Source of the DNA: Paenibacillus phytorum
Lineage (GTDB): Bacteria; Bacillota; Bacilli; Paenibacillales; NBRC-103111
Assembly: GCF_013141715.1 (NCBI RefSeq)
Contig: NZ_WHOA01000085.1
Coordinates: 62,001 to 126,000, forward strand
Direction of reading: 5' to 3'
DNA: 64,000 nt
Below the pieces are notes generated by a model. The model worked only from the letters and a program-made list of their open reading frames with translations, did not search any database and had not been told where the DNA came from. This document shows positions 8,995 through 16,512 of this stretch, piece after piece. Every line of letters starts with the position of its first letter. The stretch's first letter is position 1. A program made the position numbers and the translations under genes.

Positions 8995-9100
8995 ATCACT
9001 TATTCACACCAATTCTGTTCAATAATGGTTTGTATACCTATTATAAAACAGGATGCTATAAAAGGTAATGATTGGGTGGATAAACTTTATGACAAATTTG

Positions 9101-9115
9101 TGAAATATTATTTCA
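9101..9115. promoter_or_regulatory. MurR-like palindrome upstream of the Spo0E-like gene
   Basis: TGAAATA-T-TATTTCA, identical over all 15 bases to the palindrome at 55122-55136 in front of the RpiR-family (MurR-like) regulator of the MurNAc locus. Confidence 0.5.
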
Positions 9116-9309
9116 ACATAGAATAATATTTCTGTTTTTTTGCGTCTTAATGTCATTTACTGTTGATGGGTAACTAACATTATCGAACATGGTTGGATGG
9201 AACGACAAAGTTGTATTTTATACAGCATTAAGCAAGCTAATCCGTGTTTATCCACGCGAATATTGTAAAAAATAACCAACGCAAAGTAGCTCTATTGCCT
9301 ATAAAAAGG

Positions 9310-9324
9310 CTGAAATTATTTCAG
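9310..9324. promoter_or_regulatory. second TGAAAT/ATTTCA palindrome
   Basis: CTGAAAT-T-ATTTCAG, a perfect palindrome with the same half-site core as 9101-9115 but one base tighter. It may be a weaker site for the same regulator. Confidence 0.3.
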
Positions 9325-9358
9325 AATGAGTGCCCATCTGGTTAAAGTGCATGCTGAG

Positions 9359-9435
9359 ACGATGTTTTTCATCGCTAGAGTTGCGTATGAGCGATTAGGA
9401 GTGAGTGTAGCGATGAAATACATCGCTACACTTAC
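9359..9435. repeat. pair of related hairpins
   Basis: CGATG-TTTTT-CATCG near 9360-9374 and a longer stem at 9401-9435, GTAGCGATG-AAATA-CATCGCTAC, with a 15-bp arm containing one G-T pair. The cores look like inverted versions of each other. Function unknown. Confidence 0.5.
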
Positions 9436-9463
9436 TAGGATCACTTTGTTTTACCCACTAACT

Positions 9464-9500
9464 CCTAAAACAAGCCGCCGGCTATATGCCGGACGGCCTT
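9464..9500 (-). terminator. terminator of the ArsR/SRPBCC operon
   Basis: On the minus strand, GCCGTCCGGC and GCCGGCGGC pair (one bulge) and are followed by TTGTTTTAG. It is directly past the SRPBCC stop at 9512. Confidence 0.7.
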
Positions 9501-9511
9501 GTGATAAGAGA

Positions 9512-10021
9512 TTATTGGATGGATTGCAGATGCTCTTCGAGACGATCCCAAGTTTCAGTAATTCCTTGCTCCATTCCCATTTCCATGACAGTTTTGAGCG
9601 CTTCAGGTGAAGCGTATTTTGAGCGGCTGACAAGCTTCGTCTTGCCTTCAAATTCTACAAAAGTCATCGTTATGTGAGACGACGGCATACCCTCCGTTTC
9701 ATTCCCTTCGGCATCCGAGAAGTAATCGACGTAAATGATTTTCTCCGCCTCAACGATTTCATCATAGACTGCTTTGCCCCAAGATTCGTATCCGTAAAAA
9801 TCCCCTTGGTTCTGATCGATACACTTCATGCAGTAATGCCAGATACCGCCCGGACGAAAATCGACGTTGCAAACTGTAAGCGTCCAACCGCGAGGTCCCC
9901 ACCAGTGCTTTAGATGCTCAGCCTCGGAGAATGCTTTGAATACAAGCTCGCGCGGCGCGTTAAAAACACGCTCCAAAATTAGTTCCTGACCATCTACCTT
10001 GGAAATCATTTTGTTTGACAT
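9512..10021 (-). CDS. SRPBCC / AHSA1-like domain protein
   Basis: A 169-residue START-like (Bet v1 fold) protein of the 'activator of Hsp90 ATPase homologue 1-like' group. Signature stretches are LERVFNAPRELVFKAFSEAEHLKHWWGP (residues ~16-43), FRPGGIWHYCM, ISEI-type IVEAEKIIYVDYFSDAEGN, and the C-terminal amphipathic helix ending GITETWDRLEEHL. These proteins bind hydrophobic ligands in a central cavity; the ligand is unknown. It follows an ArsR-family gene by 18 bp with AGGAGG 8 bp before its ATG, a common ArsR-SRPBCC pairing in soil bacteria that suggests a ligand- or stress-responsive two-gene unit. Confidence 0.88.
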   Translation of the reverse strand: MSNKMISKVDGQELILERVFNAPRELVFKAFSEAEHLKHWWGPRGWTLTVCNVDFRPGGIWHYCMKCIDQNQGDFYGYESWGKAVYDEIVEAEKIIYVDYFSDAEGNETEGMPSSHITMTFVEFEGKTKLVSRSKYASPEALKTVMEMGMEQGITETWDRLEEHLQSIQ

Positions 10022-10039
10022 TGAAAATCCTCCTAAAAT

Positions 10040-10369
10040 TTAGTTTTGGTTATTTTGTTTGTTTTTCAGCTTCTGCAGGTAATTCTCCAGAGCGTCAAGT
10101 CGTTCATCCCAGACACTGCGGTAGGTTTCAAGCCAACTATCCAGTTCTTGAAATGGTTCCAAACGAAGTTTGTAGTTCCGGCGATTGGCAACAGCCTGCA
10201 CCTCGACTAGTCCGGCCTCCAGCAGGACACGCAAATGCTTCGAGGCTTGAGGCTGGCGAAGTCCAAGGCCATCGGCGATATCCCCTACAGTCAAGGGACC
10301 CTCTAACAGGAGTTCAACAATGCGTAAACGGTTGGGTTCGGCCAGTGCGTTAAATGTTGTGTTATCCAT
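10040..10369 (-). CDS. ArsR-family winged-helix repressor
   Basis: A 109-residue regulator: ALAEPNRLRIVELLLEGPLTVGDIADGLGLRQPQASKHLRVLLEAGLVEV spans the winged helix (residues ~7-56), with QPQASKHLRVL as recognition helix. No cysteine pair typical of metal-sensing ArsR members is present, so it is probably not a metal sensor. It is first gene of a two-gene unit with the SRPBCC protein. The promoter at 10447-10476 has an inverted repeat centred on its -35, fitting autorepression. Confidence 0.9.
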   Translation of the reverse strand: MDNTTFNALAEPNRLRIVELLLEGPLTVGDIADGLGLRQPQASKHLRVLLEAGLVEVQAVANRRNYKLRLEPFQELDSWLETYRSVWDERLDALENYLQKLKNKQNNQN

Positions 10370-10446
10370 GATGATGATTTCCTGTTCCAGTTCTAGTCAA
10401 GTCAGGCCACCTCGTTTCGTTAGCAAGTTACCTTATTTCTATTTAC

Positions 10447-10484
10447 AATATACCTCAATCTGAATATTCCTGTCAAGGAATATT
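10447..10484 (-). promoter_or_regulatory. arsR promoter with operator flanking the -35
   Basis: On the minus strand, AATATTCC-TTGACA-GGAATATT places a consensus -35 in the centre of an 8-bp-arm inverted repeat (10463-10484). TATATT follows after 18 bp (10447-10452). Repressor binding would directly block RNA polymerase. Confidence 0.7.
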
Positions 10485-10487
10485 GCA

Positions 10488-10841
10488 TAATTAATTTGTG
10501 AATTTGCTCGAGCAAGATTTGTATAAGACGAGTGGGCTCAATCCAATATACATTTATGCCTACCTACCCTTTACTGTACTTATGCTATGGTAGAAATGAA
10601 TGCGCTGAGGGAACGACGATGCGTTATATAGCCGAAAAACGCCCGAAATCATGAGGAAGAGGAACGACGATACGTTATTTCGCGGTTTTTGCCTCCGGAT
10701 CGTTCAAAATTGATCAATTAGCGCCCCCACGTTCCTCTCATTCGATTTCAAGCACAGATTTCCCAAAATAGCGAATCGACGTTCCGCTAATCTACATTAT
10801 TTGGCGTAAAATCAACCATAAAATCAAAACAGAGGCAAAAA
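10488..10841. other. gene-free region with ~50-bp repeats
   Basis: No gene seen. The repeats listed at 10605-10800 occupy most of it; the remainder is AT-rich. Confidence 0.5.
10605..10800. repeat. four-copy GAGGAACG repeat, two direct and two inverted
   Basis: Copies begin at GGAAC 10610 and 10661 (GGAACGACGATRCGTTAT, 51 bp apart) and, inverted, at 10731 and 10781 (50 bp apart; the last reads GGAACGTCGATTCGCTAT on the minus strand). The pairs face each other across a centre near 10700. This resembles a degenerate intergenic repeat element. Confidence 0.6.
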
Positions 10842-10873
10842 AAAGAAGTGCGCCTAAGTGAACGCACTTCTTT
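10842..10873 (-). terminator. cysJI terminator
   Basis: AAAGAAGTGCG / CGCACTTCTTT form an 11-bp stem with a 10-nt loop; T-rich on the minus strand. It is 35 bp past the cysI stop. Confidence 0.85.
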
Positions 10874-10907
10874 CTATTTCCAATAATTGAGATTAGTTAA
10901 CCAAATT

Positions 10908-12629
10908 TTACGAATGAAAGTCTTGCCCGGAACGGACTTCTTTCACATAGCCGGCGCGAATGACAAAATCACCGAAATGCTCATTATCTTGCCGTTCCTT
11001 CGCATATTGATTAACAATCGGTCGCAGCGAATCCAGAATCTCCGCTTCGCCAATGTTTTCCTTATACAACTTGTTCAGTCGGTTTCCGGAATGTCCACCG
11101 CCCAAATACATGTTGTATTTGCCTGGTGCCTTACCAATGAACGCGATTTCCGCCAGCATTGGGCGGGCGCATCCATTTGGACAACCGGTCATGCGAATGA
11201 CGATCTCTTTATCACCTAAACCGGCTTCTTCCAACATCGGCTCGATTTTATCGATTAAGCCGGGAAGGTAGCGCTCGGCTTCAGCCATCGCCATACCGCA
11301 AGTCGGCAGAGACACGCAAGCCATAGAGCTTCTGCGCAATGCGGAGTACTGAAGCCCATCCGCAAGACCGTATTCTTTGATCAACTCTTCGATCTTTTTC
11401 TTCTTCTGAGTGCTCACATTACCGATCACCAGATTCTGGTTCGCCGTAAGTCTGAAGTCCCCGGTATGCACTTTGGCAATTTCACGAAGTCCGGTCATCA
11501 GCAGGTAGTTATCCTCATCTTTAACACGACCGTTTTCAATAAACAGGTTAAAATGCCATTTCCCGTTATTTCCCTTCACCCAGCCATAGCGATCACCGTT
11601 ATGATCAAAATGGTATGGACGCGCCGCTTCGAGCTTCCAACCTAAACGAGAGGTTAGTTCACCAACGAACCAATCAACGCCGCGGTCATCAATCGTATAT
11701 TTAAAACGTGCATGCTTCCGCACAGAACGATCGCCATAATCCCGTTGAATCGTAACCGTCTTCTCTGCCAAATCTACCATTTGATCCGGCGTGATGAATC
11801 CAATCACTTGGGCTACTTGCGGGTAAGTCAACGGATCACCATGGCTCATCCCCATACCGCCACCGACGGATACATTGAAGCCTTTCAGACGTCCATCTTC
11901 AACAATAGCAATGAAACCCAAATCCTGCGAGAAGACATCCACATCATTGGAAGGCGGTACGGCAATACCGATTTTGAACTTACGTGGCAAATACACCTTT
12001 CCATAGATCGGCTCTTGCTCTACGCCATCTTGGCTGTCTACTACCTTTTCGCCGTCAAGCCAGATCTCGTGATAGGCTTTGGTCTGTGGATCAAGATGGT
12101 TGCTAACGCGGCAGGCCCATTCGTATACTTCAGCATGAACATCCGACTGGTAAGGATTCGGATTACACATGACGTTTCGGTTAACGTCACCGCACGCGGC
12201 TAGTGTGCTTAACAACGAATCATTCACTTCACGGATTGTCTTCTTCAAATTCCACTTCAGCACGCCGTGAAGCTGGAAAGATTGACGAGTTGTCAGACGG
12301 ATCGTACCGTTAGCATACTTCTGTGCAACCTCGTCCATCATCAACCATTGCTCTGGCGTAACGACTCCGCCAGCGGCACGCACACGCAGCATGAACTGAT
12401 AAGCCGGCTCTAGCTTCTGCTTCTGCCGTTCGTTACGCAGATCCCTGTCATCCTGCATATAGCTTCCGTGAAACTTCATCAAACGGTTATCATCCTCGGG
12501 GATGGACCCCGTAATTGCGTCTTTCAGAGTCTCTTCGAGACTCCCCCGCAAGTAATTGGTTCTTATTTTAATGTGTTCTACTTCGCTGTGCGGCGCACTG
12601 TTCTTTGAAAGTAAATTGTTTTCTGACAT
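10908..12629 (-). CDS. cysI: assimilatory sulfite reductase hemoprotein (beta) subunit
   Basis: A 573-residue siroheme/[4Fe-4S] protein that reduces sulfite to sulfide by six electrons, using electrons from the CysJ flavoprotein. The four cluster cysteines are visible: C438 and C444 in [15 protein letters not shown], and C483 and C487 in [17 protein letters not shown]. The N-terminal nitrite/sulfite reductase ferredoxin-like half includes [33 protein letters not shown] precedes the ATG. It lies 38 bp downstream of cysJ, the usual cysJI order in Bacillus, and ends at a strong terminator, so the unit is bicistronic. Sulfide made here would feed cysteine synthesis. Confidence 0.95.
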   Translation of the reverse strand: MSENNLLSKNSAPHSEVEHIKIRTNYLRGSLEETLKDAITGSIPEDDNRLMKFHGSYMQDDRDLRNERQKQKLEPAYQFMLRVRAAGGVVTPEQWLMMDEVAQKYANGTIRLTTRQSFQLHGVLKWNLKKTIREVNDSLLSTLAACGDVNRNVMCNPNPYQSDVHAEVYEWACRVSNHLDPQTKAYHEIWLDGEKVVDSQDGVEQEPIYGKVYLPRKFKIGIAVPPSNDVDVFSQDLGFIAIVEDGRLKGFNVSVGGGMGMSHGDPLTYPQVAQVIGFITPDQMVDLAEKTVTIQRDYGDRSVRKHARFKYTIDDRGVDWFVGELTSRLGWKLEAARPYHFDHNGDRYGWVKGNNGKWHFNLFIENGRVKDEDNYLLMTGLREIAKVHTGDFRLTANQNLVIGNVSTQKKKKIEELIKEYGLADGLQYSALRRSSMACVSLPTCGMAMAEAERYLPGLIDKIEPMLEEAGLGDKEIVIRMTGCPNGCARPMLAEIAFIGKAPGKYNMYLGGGHSGNRLNKLYKENIGEAEILDSLRPIVNQYAKERQDNEHFGDFVIRAGYVKEVRSGQDFHS

Positions 12630-12667
12630 ATTGGCCTTTCTCCTCTCGCGATCTTTGGGATTTGAAC

Positions 12668-14491
12668 TTAGTAGACATCCCTCTGATAACGTTTTTGCTG
12701 TTGCATACGGGTCAAATACTCCGCTGCTTCTTCCGAGCTGAAACCGCCCTCTTGTTCAATAATTGCTGCTAGGGTCGCATGGACGTCGTGTGCCATTTTC
12801 TTTTCGTCACCACATACGTACACGATTGCCCCTTCTTGAAGCCATTTATAGAGCTCGGCGCTCTTCTCAAGCATCCGATGCTGCACATATACTTTCTGGT
12901 CGGTATCGCGGGAGAATGCAACATCCATGCGCGTCAACACGCCATCCTTAAGCCACTTCTGCCATTCAATCTGATAAAGGAAATCTGTGGAGAAGTGCTG
13001 ATCACCGTAGAAGAGCCATGATTTGCCTTCAGCCCCAGTCTCTTCTCTTTCTCCTAGAAAGGCTCTGAACGGAGCGACGCCCGTGCCAGGTCCGATCATA
13101 ATGATAGGCGTTTCCGAGTTCTCGGGAAGCTTGAAATTCGGGTTATTTTGAATGTAAACCGGCAGCGTTTCGCCAGACTTAATTCGCTCAGCGAGCTGCA
13201 CGGAGCATACGCCGTAACGTTCTCTGCCTTGAGTCTCGTATCGTACCGTACGGACGGTAACGTGAACCTCTTCCGGGAAAGCTTTGGAACTGCTTGCAAT
13301 CGAGTACAGTCGAGCAGGCATCTTCCGCAGGATCGCTACGAATTCGCCCGCTGGTACTCCCTTAAGGGAGTACTCCTGCACCAAATCTAATAGATCGCGC
13401 CCACTGGTGTACGATTTGAGATCTTGCTCACGTCCTGCAACCAACAACTCTTGCAGCCCATTGTTTGAGGTAAGCTTTGCCACTTGCTCCAGCAACGGCT
13501 TCGTCAATACAGTAATTTCATAATTATGAAGCAACGCCTCGCGCAATGAACGCTTCTCGCCGTTCTTATTAATAGTAACGAGTTCTTCGGCTTTCCAACC
13601 CATGGCTTCGATCAATTCGTCCACAAGGCGTGGGTGGTTCTCCGGATAGATGCCTAAGCAATCACCCGGTTCATACTGAAGATTGGATCCCTCTAGTGAG
13701 ATCTCAATGTGACGGGTTTCGCGGTCTGATCCACGGCCATTCAGATTCAAATTCTCAAGAACCTCGGCTTGGAATGGATTTGTTCTCGAATATTCCGATT
13801 CTGTTCCACTTTCAACTGCTGCTCCGACGCTGCTTACAGCAATTGAGCCCGCTGAAGCTTCACTTAAAGAGCCTAATACGGAATTCATCCACTCTGCTGC
13901 TGGCTCATCGAAATCCACGTCGCAATCGACACGCGGCGCAAGACGTTTGCCGCCAAGCTCCTCCAGACGTTTGTCGAAATCCTTACCTGTTTGGCAGAAA
14001 AGCTCGTAAGATGTATCTCCAAGTGAAAGCACGGAAAACCGTAGATCCTCCAATTTAGGAGCTCTCTTGCTATGAAGGAATTCATGGAAGGAAATCGCGT
14101 TATCCGGTGGATCTCCTTCTCCGTGAGTACTCACTAGAACAAGCAAGTTTTGAATCTTTTTTAAGTTATTCGGTTTAAAGTCTGCCATCGAGGAGAGCGC
14201 TACTTGAAAGCCTAGCTCTTCTAGCTTTTTGGACATTTTCTTCGCTAACCCTTGAGATTTCCCTGTCTGTGATCCGAAGAGTACGGTCACCTCTTTAGAA
14301 ATTACCGGCGCATTTGCCGCCAATGTTGCTAAGGGAGCTGCACCAGAAGCCGTCACTACAGCCGATCCTTGAAGTGCTGCAAGATACCCGTTCAGCCAGA
14401 TTCGTTGTGTTTCCGTTAGTGTAGGAAGTAATCGATTAAGCAATTCTACTTGTTCCTGATTAAAAGGACTGTTTGTTACTTGAAGTACCAA
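12668..14491 (-). CDS. cysJ: assimilatory sulfite reductase flavoprotein (alpha) subunit
   Basis: A 607-residue diflavin reductase moving electrons from NADPH through FAD and FMN to CysI. An N-terminal helix region is followed by a flavodoxin (FMN) domain with [16 protein letters not shown] (~residues 70-85) and [13 protein letters not shown]; then a FAD-binding domain with [10 protein letters not shown] and [11 protein letters not shown]; then an NADPH domain with [16 protein letters not shown] and WLFYGDQHF. The last residues RYQRDVY match the aromatic C-terminus typical of the family. It is first gene of cysJI. Upstream, TATAAT on the minus strand (14532-14537) is a plausible -10, with no clear -35 and no riboswitch that I recognise. 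Confidence 0.95.
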   Translation of the reverse strand: MVLQVTNSPFNQEQVELLNRLLPTLTETQRIWLNGYLAALQGSAVVTASGAAPLATLAANAPVISKEVTVLFGSQTGKSQGLAKKMSKKLEELGFQVALSSMADFKPNNLKKIQNLLVLVSTHGEGDPPDNAISFHEFLHSKRAPKLEDLRFSVLSLGDTSYELFCQTGKDFDKRLEELGGKRLAPRVDCDVDFDEPAAEWMNSVLGSLSEASAGSIAVSSVGAAVESGTESEYSRTNPFQAEVLENLNLNGRGSDRETRHIEISLEGSNLQYEPGDCLGIYPENHPRLVDELIEAMGWKAEELVTINKNGEKRSLREALLHNYEITVLTKPLLEQVAKLTSNNGLQELLVAGREQDLKSYTSGRDLLDLVQEYSLKGVPAGEFVAILRKMPARLYSIASSSKAFPEEVHVTVRTVRYETQGRERYGVCSVQLAERIKSGETLPVYIQNNPNFKLPENSETPIIMIGPGTGVAPFRAFLGEREETGAEGKSWLFYGDQHFSTDFLYQIEWQKWLKDGVLTRMDVAFSRDTDQKVYVQHRMLEKSAELYKWLQEGAIVYVCGDEKKMAHDVHATLAAIIEQEGGFSSEEAAEYLTRMQQQKRYQRDVY

Positions 14492-14734
14492 GAATATCCA
14501 CCTCTCATAGCCTGCAATGATATTAATTCCTATTATACATTTTTCGCATTATTTTCACTCTCTTGAAACTATCATGTATGTCGAAATTGGTCAATTAGAA
14601 TGATCTTATGTGATCTATCAGTAATATTGATAAAGGGATAAATACCTTTTACCGGATGTCAAAAGTATAGACCGATATGAACAGTCATAGACGAATATTA
14701 TAGGATACAGGAATTAAGCAGAGGAGCTTCGCTA

Positions 14735-14926
14735 ATGAGATTTGTTACAGAAACGAGATTAAAACGATTGGAAGAATTGATTCAATTGATTCCTGAGTAC
14801 GATGAAAGAAGCCACGCTATTCATCTGCTGAATTCGATTCGTAGTGATATTGATGATAACTATGCAGAAATTGAAAAACCGATCAGTTTAAGCGGCTTGA
14901 AACGACGGCCAAACGACCGAAAATAA
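14735..14926 (+). CDS. small hypothetical protein
   Basis: A 63-residue charged protein, rich in Glu, Asp, Arg and Ile, with a predicted helical N-terminus (RLKRLEELIQLIPEYDERSH) and a basic tail (LKRRPNDRK). GAGGAG lies 8 bp before ATG 14735 and a terminator follows the stop, so it looks like a genuine monocistronic gene. It has no transmembrane segment, cysteine or recognisable domain. It is divergent from cysJ and convergent with the PPDK regulatory gene. Function unknown. Confidence 0.6.
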   Translation: MRFVTETRLKRLEELIQLIPEYDERSHAIHLLNSIRSDIDDNYAEIEKPISLSGLKRRPNDRK

Positions 14927-14942
14927 GCGAAAAAATAGCAAA

Positions 14943-14985
14943 AAAACGAACCTCTAGAATTCCTTCTAAAGCTCGTTTCGCATTT
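14943..14985. terminator. bidirectional terminator
   Basis: AAACGA / TCGTTT outer stem with inner CTCTAGAA / TTCTAAAG. It has A-rich sequence on the left and T-rich sequence on the right, serving both the small plus-strand gene and the minus-strand gap-ppdK operon. Confidence 0.65.
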
Positions 14986-15009
14986 TATTATTAAACCAAG
15001 TATTCGCGG

Positions 15010-15810
15010 CTACATCGCGTCCAGTATGATACCAGCCGTTTCCTCAATGGCTTTTTCAGTGACATCGATTACAGTACATCCAAGCTGCTTATACAAACCG
15101 AATGCATACTCCAGCTCTTCCGCCACTCTTTCTAACGCCGAATATTTAGCGCCAAATGGCAGCCCAACTGCTTTCAGCCGTTCTGTACGGATCTTAACAA
15201 GCTGTTCAGCGCTCATCGTCAATCCGATCAATTTACTTTTGTTAAGCGTAAACAACCCTTGCGGAGGCTTTACTTCAGGAACTAATGGATAGTTGGCTAC
15301 TTTATATCCTTTATGCGCCAAATAAATACTTAGCGGTGTTTTCGACGTCCTTGAAACGCCCAACAGAACAATATGAGCTTGTTTTAGAGCGCTTGTGTCT
15401 TTACCGTCATCGCTTTTGACTGCAAACTCGATCGCTTCGACCCGCTTATAATATTCTTCGTCCATTTGGTGCAGCAGCCCTGCTTTCCTTTTGGGAGAAT
15501 CATTAAAAGTATCAATGAAAGCTTGCATAACAGGACCTAGGATGTCGATGCTGGTCACGTTTAATCGAATCGCTTCTTGACGCATCATCTCTCTTAATTC
15601 TGGAAGAACCAGCGTGTAAACAACAAAACTGCCAAGTCGGGAAGCTTCCTCCATCATACTTCGGATTTCTTCCTCCGTACGCATAGTTCCAAAACGCCTT
15701 ACATGAACTTGACTGGCGTTAAACTGACGAATTGTCGCTTGAACAACCGTGTTTGCCGTTTCCCCAACCGAGTCCGAACAAACGAATATCGTATGGACTT
15801 TCTCCTCCAC
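15010..15810 (-). CDS. pyruvate,phosphate dikinase regulatory protein (PPDK kinase/phosphotransferase)
   Basis: A 266-residue member of the DUF299/PSRP family, bifunctional ADP-dependent kinase and Pi-dependent phosphorylase that switches PPDK off and on through a threonine beside its catalytic histidine. FVCSDSVGETANTVV (residues ~10-24) is the conserved N-terminus and the P-loop-like GVSRTSKTPLSIYLAHKGYK (~151-170) the nucleotide site. GTG 15810 is chosen because TAGGAGGT lies upstream. It is the last gene of the gap-SR1P-ppdK-ccpN operon, beside its own substrate enzyme. In Bacillus subtilis the orthologue yqfL is paired with ccpN, although that organism lacks ppdK. Confidence 0.92.
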   Translation of the reverse strand: MEEKVHTIFVCSDSVGETANTVVQATIRQFNASQVHVRRFGTMRTEEEIRSMMEEASRLGSFVVYTLVLPELREMMRQEAIRLNVTSIDILGPVMQAFIDTFNDSPKRKAGLLHQMDEEYYKRVEAIEFAVKSDDGKDTSALKQAHIVLLGVSRTSKTPLSIYLAHKGYKVANYPLVPEVKPPQGLFTLNKSKLIGLTMSAEQLVKIRTERLKAVGLPFGAKYSALERVAEELEYAFGLYKQLGCTVIDVTEKAIEETAGIILDAM

Positions 15811-15823
15811 CCGTGAATACCTC

Positions 15824-16453
15824 CTAATTCGCAGCTAGTTCCAACATTAATTTGGTCATAGTTGTTTTCGTTATTCGTCCGATAACGCCATCTTTGTCTT
15901 GTTCGGCATCCAAACTCACGACTGGCAAACTGTCAACTTGATGATGAATCATTTTGCGCGCTGCATCAATGACGTGGTCCTCTGGACTTACGGTAACAAT
16001 GTTCGGGTGTCTCGTCATCACAAGACTAATCGGCATGGAAGGAGCACCCGCATTGCCTAACGTTACCTTTAGCAAATCTTTTCTAGAGACAATGCCAACT
16101 AATGCCCGATTACTGCTCACAATCATCAGAGTACCCACATTCTCAAGGAACAGAGAGACAACGGCATCATTCACCGTAGCTGTTTCTTGAAGAACGACAG
16201 GTAAACCCATAACATCTTTCACATAAATGCCATCAAGCTTTTTGTACGATGATTCCTCACGTTCCAGTGTTTTGCCGAGAAAATAACCAACCTTTGGCTT
16301 CGCATCCAAATAACCTAGCATAACAAGCAGGGCAAGGTCGGAACGAATAGTAGGACGAGCGATTCCGAGCATTTCAGCTAGGTGTTCTCCGGTAATCGGA
16401 GCATGTTTTTTTACACGTTCAATGATTTCCATTTGACGGGATGTAAGTTCTAT
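15824..16453 (-). CDS. ccpN: CcpN-type repressor of gluconeogenesis (HTH + two CBS domains), probable ATA start
   Basis: An N-terminal helix-turn-helix (PITGEHLAEMLGIARPTIRSDLALL) and two CBS domains (around residues 75-135 and 140-200, with VGTLMIVSSNRALVGIVSRKDLL and MTRHPNIVTVSPEDHV). CcpN represses gapB and pckA in Bacillus subtilis and senses ATP/ADP. The first ATG (16432) has no ribosome site and would cut the start; the frame continues upstream as (x)IELTSRQMEIIE, matching the IEL..RQ start of Bacillus CcpN. ATA 16453 lies exactly 7 bp after GGAGGG and is the likely initiator, giving 209 residues. It is between ppdK and the PPDK regulator; a CcpN-consensus site precedes the gap gene. 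Confidence 0.85.
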   Translation of the reverse strand: MELTSRQMEIIERVKKHAPITGEHLAEMLGIARPTIRSDLALLVMLGYLDAKPKVGYFLGKTLEREESSYKKLDGIYVKDVMGLPVVLQETATVNDAVVSLFLENVGTLMIVSSNRALVGIVSRKDLLKVTLGNAGAPSMPISLVMTRHPNIVTVSPEDHVIDAARKMIHHQVDSLPVVSLDAEQDKDGVIGRITKTTMTKLMLELAAN

Positions 16454-16512
16454 CGTATTTCCCTCCCCGAACTTTCATGTTCATCCCCATTTTAACCGAT
16501 TTTCTCGCTGTA

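Larger units (their letters stand above)
8995..9463. other. gene-free region with operator-like palindromes and hairpins
   Basis: No convincing gene. It contains TGAAATATTATTTCA (9101-9115), CTGAAAT-T-ATTTCAG (9310-9324) and two related CGATG..CATCG hairpins at 9359-9435. The open frames here show no family pattern or ribosome site. Confidence 0.55.

Noticed and set aside
9090-9100. Possible Spo0A box (TTTGTCATA on the minus strand) upstream of the Spo0E-like gene
   Set aside because: One mismatch in a 7-8 base AT-rich motif is too common to count.
9326-9677. Plus-strand open frames over 9326-9677
   Set aside because: They overlap hairpins and the SRPBCC gene and show no protein family pattern or ribosome site.
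14492-14734. Riboswitch or T-box upstream of cysJ
   Set aside because: I could not find a conserved SAM-box, T-box or other leader core, only AT-rich sequence with a -10-like TATAAT.
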